A DNA stretch of 64,000 bases from Rikenellaceae bacterium. Lineage in GTDB: Bacteria; Bacteroidota; Bacteroidia; Bacteroidales; Rikenellaceae. Shown here in pieces: positions 50,682 to 59,669 of this stretch. The position numbers and the translations under genes were made by a program. The stretch is from assembly GCA_017442365.1 (NCBI GenBank), contig JAFRZW010000004.1, positions 77,445-141,444 of the forward strand, read 5' to 3'. Within the stretch, counting starts at the first letter, position 1. Every line of letters begins with the position of its first letter. The notes under the pieces were generated by a model. The model was not told where the DNA came from. It ran no database searches and was given only the letters and a program-made list of their open reading frames with translations.

Positions 50682-51374
50682 ATGTTCCCGATTATGACAA
50701 ATCAATTCCGACAGCAATACGCTCCCATTCTGCGCGTAACAAGCATTGCCTCGATGCTTGCCGGTTTGGCAATTCTCATTTCACTATCGTATGACATTCT
50801 ACACAACCATCTGTTTGCAATCACGCCTGCCTATCTCGAAGTGCAGTTGATTGCCTGCTTGGTGCTGATTATGGATTTCGTCCTGCATTGGTACGCTGCC
50901 TACGATCGCAAGCGATATTTTTGGCGCAACCTCGTGCTACTATTGGTATCCATACCATTTCTTAATATAGTATTATGGAGTGGTGCGGAGCTGTCGCGTG
51001 AGTGGTACTTCGTGCTGAAAATGGCACCACTCATTCGAGCATTTGCTGCTGTGATAATCGTCGTGGCGTGGCTGGTCAATGGACGAATTAAGATGTTGTT
51101 TGCAGGCTATCTATTTACCGTTGTGGCATTTACCTACTTAGCGGCACTGATTTTCTATTGTTATGAATTTGGCGTCAATCCGAAGGTCGATAATTTTGGC
51201 AACTCGCTGTGGTGGGCCTGTATGAATGTAACTACGGTCGGTGCGGCAATCTTCCCCGTAACGACGATTGGAAAAATTCTGGCGGTTACGCTCCCTTCGC
51301 TCGGAATGATGATGTTCCCGATCTTCACGATCTACGTTACCAACCTCATCACCCAACATCGGGACAATTCATAG
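50682..51374 (+). CDS. Six-helix ion channel with non-canonical selectivity filter
   Basis: A 230-residue membrane protein (an ATG at 50694 would shorten it by four residues). Hydrophobic helices at about 20-38, 53-71, 82-99, 115-133, 138-161 and 200-221, with a re-entrant pore segment before the last, give the layout of voltage-gated-like potassium channels. The S4-like helix has few positive charges. The filter region reads TTVGAAIFPVTTIGK at residues 184-198, where canonical channels have TTVGYGDxxPxTxxGK, so Tyr, Gly and Asp of TVGYGD are replaced. It is a diverged potassium channel family member; ion selectivity is uncertain. Divergent from gph. Confidence 0.75.
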   Translation: MFPIMTNQFRQQYAPILRVTSIASMLAGLAILISLSYDILHNHLFAITPAYLEVQLIACLVLIMDFVLHWYAAYDRKRYFWRNLVLLLVSIPFLNIVLWSGAELSREWYFVLKMAPLIRAFAAVIIVVAWLVNGRIKMLFAGYLFTVVAFTYLAALIFYCYEFGVNPKVDNFGNSLWWACMNVTTVGAAIFPVTTIGKILAVTLPSLGMMMFPIFTIYVTNLITQHRDNS

Positions 51375-51389
51375 CTCGCCACAACGCAC

Positions 51390-51425
51390 AAAAAAAGGAG
51401 TAGGTTAATCACTAACTTACTCCTT
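51390..51425 (-). terminator. Terminator of tRNA-Met
   Basis: AAGGAGTAGGTTA pairs with TAACTTACTCCTT with one bulge; the A-run at 51390-51396 supplies the T-tract on the minus strand. Confidence 0.75.
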
Positions 51426-51429
51426 CTTG

Positions 51430-51503
51430 TAGCGAGAGAGAGACTTGAACTCTCGACCTCATGATTATGAATCATGCGCTCTAACCAGCTGAGCTATCTC
51501 GCC
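51430..51503 (-). tRNA. tRNA-Met (anticodon CAT)
   Basis: A 74-nt cloverleaf on the minus strand: acceptor GGCGAGA/TCTCGCT with a terminal G-U pair, anticodon arm GCATGA-TTCATAA-TCATG with CAT, T-arm GAGAGTTCAAGTCTCTC. It lacks initiator features. A lysidine-type tRNA-Ile is possible but the body resembles elongator tRNA-Met. Confidence 0.9.
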
Positions 51504-51522
51504 ATCTGCCTTAAAAGCGGTG

Positions 51523-51553
51523 CAAAGATACGACAAATTTCTTTCGTTGCAAA
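51523..51553 (-). promoter_or_regulatory. tRNA-Met promoter
   Basis: Minus strand TTTG (51550-51553), 19 bases, TATCTTTG (51523-51530), 20 bases before the tRNA. Confidence 0.75.
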
Positions 51554-51644
51554 TTTTTGAGCCATTTTTTCGCAAAAAAGTTTCAAAACCTACCCTTTCC
51601 ACAACATTTATTTCGATTCGTGTGTGTTTTTCGGATCATTTGAC

Positions 51645-51652
51645 TACATTTG
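51645..51652 (+). promoter_or_regulatory. asnA -7 element
   Basis: TACATTTG, 29 bases before the ATG; -33 region lacks an exact TTG. Confidence 0.5.
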
Positions 51653-51680
51653 TCCCTACAAACATTAACCACGAAAACAG

Positions 51681-52718
51681 ATGGCACTCTACATACCCAA
51701 CAATTACAACAACCCACTACCCGACTTCGAAAGTACCGAGAAGGCTATCAAGCAGGTAAAAGATATGTTTCAGAACAATCTTTCGGCTCAGCTCGCGCTG
51801 CTGCGAGTTACTGCGCCTATCGCCGTTATGAAGGATACAGGTCTGAACGATGATCTGAACGGAGTAGAGCGTGCCGTAACCTTCCCGATCAAAAGTCTGG
51901 ACAACGCTACGGCCGAGGTTGTACATTCGTTGGCAAAGTGGAAACGACTGAAACTCGCACAGTTGCGCACACCCGCAGGTCGCGGTATCTATACCGATAT
52001 GAACGCTCTGCGCCCCGAGGAGGAGATCGACAATATTCACTCGATCTATGTCGATCAGTGGGATTGGGAGCAGACCATATTGCCCGAGCAGCGCACCGTT
52101 GCCTTCTTGAAGCAAACCGTGCGCCGAATCTATGAGTCGATCAAAGTAACCGAGAATAAACTCTATGTCGAGTTTCCGCAGATTCGCCCGCAACTGCCCG
52201 AGCAGATCCACTTCATTCACTCCGAAGAGCTGTTGCAGATGTATCCCACTCTATCGCCCAAAGAGCGCGAGAACGAGATCGCTCGCCAATATGGTGCGGT
52301 ATTTATTATAGGTATCGGTGGTCGATTGTCGAATGGCGAGCCGCACGATGGACGCGCAGCCGACTACGACGATTGGAGCACGGCGAACGAAGAGGGCTAC
52401 CTTGGTTTGAATGGCGATATACTGCTTTGGAATCCCGTGCTTGATGCTGCATTCGAGGTTTCGAGTATGGGTATTCGCGTTGATGCCGAGGCACTTATGC
52501 GCCAGCTCGCTGAGCGTGGCGAGGAGCACAAAGCCAAGATGATGTTCCACCGAATGTTGCTTGCGGGTGAGCTACCGCTGACCGTTGGTGGCGGTATTGG
52601 TCAATCGCGTCTGTGTATGTATCTGCTGCGCAAGGCACACATTGGCGAGATTCAAAGTTCGATTTGGGACGACCAGATGCGAGTCGATTGCGAGCGCGCA
52701 GGTATGCACCTAATGTAA
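51681..52718 (+). CDS. asnA: Aspartate-ammonia ligase
   Basis: ATP-dependent amidation of aspartate with ammonia, related to class II aminoacyl-tRNA synthetases. The 345-residue protein has GLNDDLNGVERAVTFPIK, TPAGRGIYTDMNALRPEE and DQWDWEQTI, typical AsnA motifs, and the motif 3-like GGGIGQSRLCMYLL near the end. Full length. Monocistronic; convergent with the HAD gene. Confidence 0.97.
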   Translation: MALYIPNNYNNPLPDFESTEKAIKQVKDMFQNNLSAQLALLRVTAPIAVMKDTGLNDDLNGVERAVTFPIKSLDNATAEVVHSLAKWKRLKLAQLRTPAGRGIYTDMNALRPEEEIDNIHSIYVDQWDWEQTILPEQRTVAFLKQTVRRIYESIKVTENKLYVEFPQIRPQLPEQIHFIHSEELLQMYPTLSPKERENEIARQYGAVFIIGIGGRLSNGEPHDGRAADYDDWSTANEEGYLGLNGDILLWNPVLDAAFEVSSMGIRVDAEALMRQLAERGEEHKAKMMFHRMLLAGELPLTVGGGIGQSRLCMYLLRKAHIGEIQSSIWDDQMRVDCERAGMHLM

Positions 52719-52721
52719 TTG

Positions 52722-53318
52722 CTACTGCAACAACAACTCACGTAAACGTTCGCACGACTCTTCGCGTGGCTCGGTGAAGTGGAATGTCGTAATGCCGAAT
52801 TGCTCGGCCGCACGCAGATTTGCCTCGCGGTCGTCAATAAACAGCGTTTCGGTAGGATTCAGATCGAAACGATCAAGCAGACAGCGATAGATCTCAGGCT
52901 CAGGCTTTACCGCCTTAACTTCGCACGACACCACATCGCCCTCGAACTCGCGATAGACATCGAAACGGCGGATATGCTCGATGAAATCAGATGACATATT
53001 GCTCAGTACGAGAAGTCGGTAACCGCGCTCTTTGAGTTCGTGAATCAACTGCTCGGTGCAGGCGATCGGTGCTTGAATATCAATTGCGGTCGCCATAGCC
53101 TCGTGGCAACGCGCTACCGGACAACCCTTTATGTCGGCCATTATCTGCTCTACTTCGGCGCGTGTTTTGGTTCCACGGTCGTACTCCACCCAAAATTCGG
53201 GCATCGGCGTACAACACACAAACGCAAAGAAATCGGCAAACTCACGGCTCACCTTATGACGGTCGCGGGCAACAACTACCCCACCCAGATCGAATACAAT
53301 ATTTTTCAACGCTTTCAT
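52722..53318 (-). CDS. HAD-family hydrolase (YihX-like)
   Basis: A 198-residue HAD-IA hydrolase. The start MKALKNIVFDLGGVVV is the first ATG; the open frame extends three codons upstream to a TTG only. Motif I is VFDLGG, motif II VLSNMSSDF, the conserved lysine lies in AVKPEPEIY, and motif IV is TLFIDDREANLRAAEQFGI. This pattern matches YihX-type sugar phosphatases; the second Asp of the phosphatase motif is replaced by Gly (DxG), as in that group. A TACCTTTG box on the minus strand lies only a few bases before the ATG, so the mRNA may be leaderless. Confidence 0.85.
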   Translation of the reverse strand: MKALKNIVFDLGGVVVARDRHKVSREFADFFAFVCCTPMPEFWVEYDRGTKTRAEVEQIMADIKGCPVARCHEAMATAIDIQAPIACTEQLIHELKERGYRLLVLSNMSSDFIEHIRRFDVYREFEGDVVSCEVKAVKPEPEIYRCLLDRFDLNPTETLFIDDREANLRAAEQFGITTFHFTEPREESCERLRELLLQ

Positions 53319-53413
53319 CGAGGGCAAAGGTAACTCTTTTTTCGCAGTTTTAGCACACTTTTATTGCTTGTTCGGGCGCAACTCGCCAAAAACTCGCCAA
53401 AAAATTGCACGCA

Positions 53414-53468
53414 TTTTCTATATTTTTAGAAAATCATTTGGTTTTCTAAATTTTTCGTAATACATTTG
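53414..53468 (+). promoter_or_regulatory. BlaI-type operator and promoter
   Basis: TTTG (53437-53440), 20 bases, TACATTTG (53461-53468) is a full promoter. TTTTCTA-N6-TAGAAAA (53414-53433) is a dyad just upstream, and a half-site GTTTTCTAAA lies between the two promoter elements. This fits a repressor autoregulating the blaI-blaR1-like pair. Confidence 0.65.
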
Positions 53469-53510
53469 CGCTATCGAAATTCGATTTAACCGGTTAAAAC
53501 AATAAACACA

Positions 53511-53891
53511 ATGACAAACAACGCAAAAAAGATCTCACTCACACGAGGTGAAGAGGAGGTTATGCAGGCTCTGTGGGAGCTTGGCGAGGGCTACATCGCC
53601 GATATTATCAGCCGTATGCCCGACCCCAAACCCAAATACACCACAGTAGCGACATTTCTAAAAATTTTGGAGATGAAGGGGGCAGTCAGCCGTACCAAGA
53701 TGGGTAAAATCTACATCTATACCCCACTTCTGTCGCGCGAGGACTATGCCCACAACTTGATGGACACGATGCTGGGTGAATATTTTGGTGGCTCACTCGC
53801 GCAAATGGTTTCGTTCTTCTCGCGCAAAGAGGATATCTCGACCAGCGAAATGGACGAAATTATCGAAACGATGCAACGAATTAAGAAATAA
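53511..53891 (+). CDS. BlaI/MecI/CopY-family repressor
   Basis: A 126-residue winged-helix repressor. LTRGEEEVMQALWELGEGYIADIISRMPDPKPKYTTVATFLKILEMKGAVSRTKMGKIYIYTPL is the family DNA-binding domain; the C-terminal helices dimerise and contain the peptidase-sensitive region in BlaI. It is followed after 14 bases by its membrane metallopeptidase partner. The dyad upstream is its probable operator. Targets beyond its own operon are unknown; no beta-lactamase is adjacent. Confidence 0.92.
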   Translation: MTNNAKKISLTRGEEEVMQALWELGEGYIADIISRMPDPKPKYTTVATFLKILEMKGAVSRTKMGKIYIYTPLLSREDYAHNLMDTMLGEYFGGSLAQMVSFFSRKEDISTSEMDEIIETMQRIKK

Positions 53892-53905
53892 CAACTTACA
53901 CTACA

Positions 53906-55339
53906 ATGAAAACTATCTTGATTCTATGTCTTGAAATGTTGGTTTGCGGCGCGGTATTTCATCTGTTATATCGCACAGCATTCGAGGGGCGTGTCCGCTT
54001 TGTCGGCTGTCGCATCTATCTGATAGTTGTGGCTGCGCTCTCTGCCATTATCCCCGCACTCGACATTCGCCTGTGGCGTGATCGGATAGTTTATATCGAG
54101 GCTACTGCGCTCAACTCTACAACCACAGCCGACACGGTCGCACAAAGCACGTTCGATTTATGGGCAACCATTATTATTTGTGCGTACGCGATTGGTGTGC
54201 TGGTTGTTATAACAAGTGCAATTAGTCAGGCTGTAAAACTTGCACGTCTTGGGACCGCAACCGTCGAAAATGGTCGGCGCATTGTCCGCTCCGCAAAGAT
54301 CGACACCCCATTTTCGTTCCTTCGCACGATCTATCTGCCCACATCGCTCGCACCCGAGCATTGTGAGGTGGTCATACAGCACGAGTGTGCCCACATTCGC
54401 CACCATCACTCGCTCGAACGAATCGCAATGGAGCTGATGAAGGCAGTGCTGTGGTTCAATCCATTCGTTTGGTTATTCTCTCGCTTACTTACTGAGGTTC
54501 ACGAATTTGAGGCAGATCGCGAGGTCATCGATTCGGGTTTTGATAATAGGCTTTACGCAACTTCAATATTCACGCAGGCATTTGGTTTTAGTCCGGACAT
54601 TGCCAACGGTCTGCAAAGTTCATTAACCAAAAAACGATTCAAAATGATGACCAAACAAAGACCGAGCACCCGCTCATTACTACGCTTGGCAGCAGCTCTG
54701 CCCGTAGTTGCCACATTGGCAATGTTGTTCAGCGTTCGCGCACAAGCAACTATCTATCTACCAATCGAAAAGCAATCTCCCGAATCGGCAGCTGATTTTA
54801 CCGAAGTACGGACGTATAGTGCTGAGCCGGTTCTCTCGGCAGCTGATTCTACTAAATTACGGGAGTATAGAGCTGAGCCGGCTGTCCCCTTTATGCTGGT
54901 TGAGGACAAAACGACAAAAGAAGAGGAGGCCGTTCCATTCCTTTTGGTCGATGACAAAGACAACAAGGACGACGAGGCCGTTCCATTTCTTTTGGTCGAT
55001 GACGAGAAGAAGAAGCCACTAAAATATAAAGATATCGCATTTGTCAAAGCCGACAAGATGCCGACATTCGATGGACGTGGCAACATCAATGATTTTATTA
55101 ATTGGTGCAGCACACAACTAAACTACAACAATGGCACGGCAGGTATGCGTGTTGTAATGCACTTTGTAGTCGAAACCGACGGCAGTATCAAGGAGATCTA
55201 CGCTCTGCAAGGCGACGCGAAGTCGTGTGCCGAAGTTGAGCGCGTGATCCGCCTCAGCTCGGGCAAATGGAGTTCGGGCGAGCAGAAAGGCGAGAAGGTT
55301 CGAGTGTCATACACGATTCCCGTTAAGTTTGTGCAGTAG
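53906..55339 (+). CDS. BlaR1-like M56 metallopeptidase with TonB C-terminal-like domain
   Basis: A 477-residue membrane sensor/protease. Helices lie at about 4-22, 36-52, 87-107 and around 235-250. The cytosolic peptidase loop has the zinc motif H159-E-C-A-H163 and the distal Glu in EVHEFEADREVI. Instead of a penicillin-binding sensor, the periplasmic part has a linker with three near-repeats of VPF(L/M)LV(D/E)DK and two of (T/R)xYxAEP, then a TonB C-terminal-like domain (MRVVMHFVVETDGSIKEIYAL to VSYTIPVKF). M56-TonB fusions are common in Bacteroidota and respond to unknown signals. It should cleave or inactivate the repressor encoded just upstream. Confidence 0.9.
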   Translation: MKTILILCLEMLVCGAVFHLLYRTAFEGRVRFVGCRIYLIVVAALSAIIPALDIRLWRDRIVYIEATALNSTTTADTVAQSTFDLWATIIICAYAIGVLVVITSAISQAVKLARLGTATVENGRRIVRSAKIDTPFSFLRTIYLPTSLAPEHCEVVIQHECAHIRHHHSLERIAMELMKAVLWFNPFVWLFSRLLTEVHEFEADREVIDSGFDNRLYATSIFTQAFGFSPDIANGLQSSLTKKRFKMMTKQRPSTRSLLRLAAALPVVATLAMLFSVRAQATIYLPIEKQSPESAADFTEVRTYSAEPVLSAADSTKLREYRAEPAVPFMLVEDKTTKEEEAVPFLLVDDKDNKDDEAVPFLLVDDEKKKPLKYKDIAFVKADKMPTFDGRGNINDFINWCSTQLNYNNGTAGMRVVMHFVVETDGSIKEIYALQGDAKSCAEVERVIRLSSGKWSSGEQKGEKVRVSYTIPVKFVQ

Positions 55340-55371
55340 TAGGATACTTTATTCATACAAATATGAAACAA

Positions 55372-55410
55372 CGACCGCTCGACGCTCTCCGTCGGGCGGT
55401 CGCTGTTTTT
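55372..55410 (+). terminator. Terminator of the BlaI/BlaR1-like operon
   Basis: CGACCGCTCGAC pairs with GTCGGGCGGTCG (one mismatch) and ends in T6. Confidence 0.85.
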
Positions 55411-55517
55411 TGTATCGCTCGATCGGGCAAAATTTCAACTCCAAAAGTTCAAAAACCCTCCATTGGCACGCTGCTTGCACTCGCTAAGGGCAATTCAGTC
55501 AAAAAAACTTTTTGCTT

Positions 55518-56081
55518 ATGATCAAAAAATTACTTCTCATCATCTCGCTCGCTGCGATCTTCTGCTCTTGCAACAAACAGCGAGAATGGAACCGCGAACA
55601 GCGCCACCAAATGCGCCAAGATCTGCGAACATATCGTGATATGGTCTATCTGACCGATCTGAACGATGTCGAATGGGAGCTCTTCGCCGACGACGTAGCC
55701 GTAGCACTCGAAAACGACTTTCCGGTCTATGCAACCTTTATCGAGATGCCCTCGGTCGAGGACACCGTAACGATGGTCGTTGTCGAAACTGTCGTTACGC
55801 AACTCGAAGCCGATGCCCACAATATGCGACATCTGTTCCCCTATCGTCAGCTTGTGGCTGAGGGGATTCTGCCCGAGGGTATGAACCACCAACAGATCAA
55901 ATCATACTACACCTGTCTGGCAAAGAAGGTCGATAACTACTACAACTCTGTTGAGCAGTTCTTCGGGACAATCCTTGCCGGCAACATCGATTCGACTCAA
56001 CTTGGCACGTTCCAACGCCAATGTGCTGCCGATTTCGAGGGCGTGGTGGTTACCGAGATAGACGTAATCGAGACAAACTGA
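55518..56081 (+). CDS. Lipoprotein of unknown function
   Basis: A 187-residue protein from MIKKLLLIISLAAIFCSCNK; the lipobox is FCSC with lipidated Cys at about residue 18. The mature part is helical and acidic, with no recognised domain (WELFADDVAVALENDFPVYATFIEMPSVEDTV). It follows the M56 operon after a terminator and could be part of its response, but no evidence beyond position. The start two codons earlier (MLMIKK) is possible. Confidence 0.75.
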   Translation: MIKKLLLIISLAAIFCSCNKQREWNREQRHQMRQDLRTYRDMVYLTDLNDVEWELFADDVAVALENDFPVYATFIEMPSVEDTVTMVVVETVVTQLEADAHNMRHLFPYRQLVAEGILPEGMNHQQIKSYYTCLAKKVDNYYNSVEQFFGTILAGNIDSTQLGTFQRQCAADFEGVVVTEIDVIETN

Positions 56082-56121
56082 CAAACTTCCATACCATCTT
56101 CTTAGGATCGCGATCCGACGA

Positions 56122-56153
56122 AAATAGGTGTGTCCCGCGGGACACACCTATTT
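56122..56153. terminator. Perfect 32-bp palindrome, bidirectional terminator
   Basis: AAATAGGTGTGTCCCG is followed without a loop by its exact reverse complement. With A/T ends and convergent genes on both sides it most likely terminates transcription in both directions. Confidence 0.75.
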
Positions 56154-56175
56154 CAATTATTAGTAGATCTATCGG

Positions 56176-57177
56176 CTATTTTGTCAGCACCCCGTATCGC
56201 GATCGCGGGCGTGGACTGCGCAGCAAATCTCCACGCAGGAATCGTTCCGATACCACCACCTGCACCGCTCGATGCAGGATCGTGTATTCGACTGATGTCG
56301 TTCCTAATTGCTCGCCATCGACCTCAATAGGCACCTCGGGCGACGACTCAATGCGGATCTTCGACCCACGATAGAAACTCACCTGCGGCAGCGAATAGAT
56401 GCCTCCATTAAATAGACATTTCAACGCCTTAGGCACCTGCCACCACTTGATTTTAGAGATTACCGTAAGGTCAAACAGCCCATCATCAGCCACAGCATCA
56501 GGCGTTTGCATCATACCTCCGCCACTATACTTACCAATGCCGACCGAAGTACTCAGCACCCAATCATTGACCACCTGCTCTCCATCGACCCATATTCGCA
56601 TACCCGTCGAGCGATAGCGACAAAACGTCGCAATCAAACTGAGCACATAGAGCAGACGACCGTGATGACCACGCGATTTAAGCGAATTGAACCCACGAAT
56701 CACCGCTGCGTCCAAGCCTGCACCACCCACATTGGGCATATAGCGCGTTTGGCGATAGCTCGACTCCTCGTAGCTCACCACACCGACATCTTGCAAAAAT
56801 GTATGATTCTCGGCGATAGCGCGAATTGCCTCGGAGTATTTGCGTGGAATGCCGAACATACGAATCCAATCGTTGCCCGTACCGACAGCGATCACTGCCA
56901 CTTGCACCTCGGTCGTCGGCACCTCCTTCTGAATGAAGATACCATTGACCACCTCGTGCAACGTGCCGTCGCCACCAACCACAATCATACGTCGATAACC
57001 CGCACGCACAGCCTCGACAGTGAGCTGCGTAGCGTGGTGCTTATGTTCGGTAAACACCAGCTCGCAGTCAATGTCGTATTCGCGTAGCAATCGTGAGATT
57101 GTGGGCAGATCGTCCAACGCGCGACCGTGTCCTGCAACCGGATTGATGATCGCAAACCACTTATTCTCAGGCATCAT
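56176..57177 (-). CDS. Diacylglycerol kinase-family lipid kinase
   Basis: A 333-residue cytosolic lipid kinase of the DgkB/YegS fold. It has FAIINPVAGHGRA near the N-terminus, the nucleotide-binding VVGGDGTLHEVVNG, and AVIAVGTGNDWIRMFGIPR (GTxNDxA-type) in the catalytic domain; VEVDGEQLGT closes the C-terminal domain. The lipid acceptor is unknown. The gene ends near a perfect palindrome and lies 21 bases downstream of pepD, so they are probably co-transcribed. Confidence 0.9.
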   Translation of the reverse strand: MMPENKWFAIINPVAGHGRALDDLPTISRLLREYDIDCELVFTEHKHHATQLTVEAVRAGYRRMIVVGGDGTLHEVVNGIFIQKEVPTTEVQVAVIAVGTGNDWIRMFGIPRKYSEAIRAIAENHTFLQDVGVVSYEESSYRQTRYMPNVGGAGLDAAVIRGFNSLKSRGHHGRLLYVLSLIATFCRYRSTGMRIWVDGEQVVNDWVLSTSVGIGKYSGGGMMQTPDAVADDGLFDLTVISKIKWWQVPKALKCLFNGGIYSLPQVSFYRGSKIRIESSPEVPIEVDGEQLGTTSVEYTILHRAVQVVVSERFLRGDLLRSPRPRSRYGVLTK

Positions 57178-57198
57178 AGCCGCTTTTCTATCGTTCGA

Positions 57199-58662
57199 TT
57201 ACTTGCGGGGTGCGTTGCCCAGCGTGTGGCAGAGGAAATCCCAGAACTTAGCTACCGATGCGATCTCAACCTTCTCGTCGGGCGAGTGAGGATAGCAAAT
57301 GGTAGGACCGAACGAAATCATATCCAGATTAGGATACGGACCACCGATGATACCACACTCCAAACCTGCGTGGATACCCACAACACGAGGAGTTACACCA
57401 TACAGAGCCTCGTAGCTCTCGGTCATTGCCTTCAAGATGGGCGATGCCATATTGGGTTTCCAACCATCGTAGCCACCACTCAGCGTTACCTCAGCACCTG
57501 CCAACTCGAATACCGAGCTGATAGCGTCGCCCAGATCAGCCTTCTCGCTATTCACCGAACTACGCAACAAGCAGTGCAGCTTCACGGTCGCGCCGTCCGA
57601 TACAATACGAGCCAAGTTGGTCGAGGTCTGCACCAGACCCTTCATCGACTGGCTCATCGACTGCATACCGTCAGGACAAGCAACTACGGCCTTCACCAAC
57701 TTCTCAGAGACTGCCTTCTCGATCATCTCAGCGGGAGCAGCAACCTCCTCAGCCTTGATCAGAATCGAATCCTCGATACCCGAGAACTCAGCTACTACCA
57801 TATCGGTAAAGTCAGCAACTGCCTTCTGGAACTCGTCCCACTTCGCAGCCTCGACCATAACCGTTGCCTTAGCCTCGCGCGGAATAGCATTGCGCAGACC
57901 GCCACCATCTACCGAGCAGAGCAACAGCTCCTGCTGCTTCTTAACGGCATTGATCAAACGGAACATCAACTTGTTAGCGTTAGCACGCTGCAAGATGATC
58001 TCGATACCCGAGTGGCCGCCCTTCAAGCCCTTGATCGTGATCTCGGCTGCACGATAACCCTCAGCAGGAGTTGCCTCAGCCTTATAATCGAAATTGATGC
58101 TTGCGTCCAGACCACCAGCGCAACCAACGTACAACTCGCCCTCGGTCTCCGAGTCGAGGTTCAGCAGAACATCGCCCTTCAACAGACCGCCCTTCAAGCC
58201 GAATGCACCGTGCATACCCGACTCCTCGGTTGCGGTGAACAGCGCCTCGATAGTACCGTGCTTGATATCCTTCGACTCCAAAACAGCCATAATCGATGCA
58301 ACACCGATACCGTTGTCCGAGCCAAGTGTCGTACCATTAGCAGTTACCCAATCACCATCAATATAGGCCTCGATAGCGTCCTTCTCGAAATCGAACACCT
58401 TATCGCCGTTCTTCTGCGGAACCATATCGACGTGAGCCTGCAAAACGATACCCTTACGGTCCTCCATACCCTCAGTTGCGGGCTTGCGAACCAATACGTT
58501 ATGAGCCTCGTCCTCCACAACTTCCAGCCCCTGCTCCTTAGCAAAAGCGATGATGTGAGCACGAATCGCCTCCTCGTGGAACGAGGGGTGAGGTATCTGA
58601 CATAAATCTTGGAAATGTTTCCAAACCAACTGCGGCGCAAGTGCCGCCAAATTCTTGTTCAT
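57199..58662 (-). CDS. pepD: Aminoacyl-histidine dipeptidase (cytosol non-specific dipeptidase)
   Basis: A 487-residue zinc peptidase of family M20 that cleaves dipeptides such as Xaa-His. The metal ligands are in LQAHVDMVPQ and LGSDNGIG, and the catalytic glutamates in FTATEESGMHGA; GHSGIEI and GIHAGLECGI are PepD-specific. Length fits. Upstream spacing of about 40 bases to purC suggests co-transcription with purC and phoH. Confidence 0.95.
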   Translation of the reverse strand: MNKNLAALAPQLVWKHFQDLCQIPHPSFHEEAIRAHIIAFAKEQGLEVVEDEAHNVLVRKPATEGMEDRKGIVLQAHVDMVPQKNGDKVFDFEKDAIEAYIDGDWVTANGTTLGSDNGIGVASIMAVLESKDIKHGTIEALFTATEESGMHGAFGLKGGLLKGDVLLNLDSETEGELYVGCAGGLDASINFDYKAEATPAEGYRAAEITIKGLKGGHSGIEIILQRANANKLMFRLINAVKKQQELLLCSVDGGGLRNAIPREAKATVMVEAAKWDEFQKAVADFTDMVVAEFSGIEDSILIKAEEVAAPAEMIEKAVSEKLVKAVVACPDGMQSMSQSMKGLVQTSTNLARIVSDGATVKLHCLLRSSVNSEKADLGDAISSVFELAGAEVTLSGGYDGWKPNMASPILKAMTESYEALYGVTPRVVGIHAGLECGIIGGPYPNLDMISFGPTICYPHSPDEKVEIASVAKFWDFLCHTLGNAPRK

Positions 58663-58700
58663 TGTGTTTATCAGTTTTTAAGGTTTAGTATTTTCATTGT

Positions 58701-59654
58701 TTAACGCAGACGAGCAATCATATTTGCGATGTTGGCCTGCATACGCTCCATACGGTCGCCATCAGCCTCGCCCTTATCGAACTTCTCGCCCGTAATGTTC
58801 TCATACAACTCGATGTAACGATCCGAGATGCTGCCTACGATTTCGGGAGTCATTTCGGGCACTTCGGCACCCGCCTGACCTTGGAAACCATTAGCCATCA
58901 GCCACTCGCGAACAAACTCCTTCGACAGCTGACGCTGCTGCTCACCACGTGCGAAACGCTCCTCATAGCCTGCTGCATAGAAATAGCGCGACGAGTCGGG
59001 AGTGTGAATCTCGTCAATCAGCGTAATCTCACCATCGCGCTTACCGAACTCATATTTGGTATCGACCAAAATCAGACCGCGCTCGGCTGCCATCTGCGAG
59101 CCACGCTCGAACAGAGCCAATGCGTAGCGCTCCAAAGTTTCGTAATCCTCCTTCGACACCAAGCCGCGAGCGATGATCTCCTCTTTCGAGATATTCTGGT
59201 CGTGCTCACCAATCTCAGCCTTAGTCGTCGGGGTGATGATCGGCTGCGGGAAACGCTCGTGCTCACGCATACCATCGGGCAACTTAACACCGCAAATCTC
59301 GCGTGCGCCGGCCTTGTAATCACGCCACGAGCTACCGGTCAGATATGCACGTACGATCATCTCAACGGGGAACGTTTCGCACTTATGACCAATGGTAACC
59401 ATCGGATCGGGCGACGCGATTTTCCAGTTAGGGCAGATGTCCGACGTAGCGTCGAGGAATTTAGCCGCAATCTGATTCAGCACCTGACCCTTGTAGGGAA
59501 TACCCTCAGGCAGCACCACATCGAATGCCGAGATACGGTCCGTAACGACCATTACCAAATATTTGTCGTCGATGTCATACACATCGCGCACCTTACCAAC
59601 ATAGAGGCTCTTCTGACCCTCGAACTTAAAATCGGTTTTTACAATTGCACTCAT
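58701..59654 (-). CDS. purC: Phosphoribosylaminoimidazole-succinocarboxamide synthase
   Basis: SAICAR synthetase, purine synthesis step using aspartate and ATP. The 317-residue form is the longer type of Bacteroidota and eukaryotes. Landmarks: [53 protein letters not shown] and [28 protein letters not shown]. It lies 15 bases downstream of phoH. Confidence 0.97.
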   Translation of the reverse strand: MSAIVKTDFKFEGQKSLYVGKVRDVYDIDDKYLVMVVTDRISAFDVVLPEGIPYKGQVLNQIAAKFLDATSDICPNWKIASPDPMVTIGHKCETFPVEMIVRAYLTGSSWRDYKAGAREICGVKLPDGMREHERFPQPIITPTTKAEIGEHDQNISKEEIIARGLVSKEDYETLERYALALFERGSQMAAERGLILVDTKYEFGKRDGEITLIDEIHTPDSSRYFYAAGYEERFARGEQQRQLSKEFVREWLMANGFQGQAGAEVPEMTPEIVGSISDRYIELYENITGEKFDKGEADGDRMERMQANIANMIARLR

Positions 59655-59669
59655 TGTCTCTTCGTTTAT

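Noticed and set aside
51430..51503. tRNA-Ile with lysidine-modified CAT anticodon
   Set aside because: The acceptor and T-arm sequence resemble elongator tRNA-Met of Bacteroidota; a search with tRNAscan isotype models would settle it.
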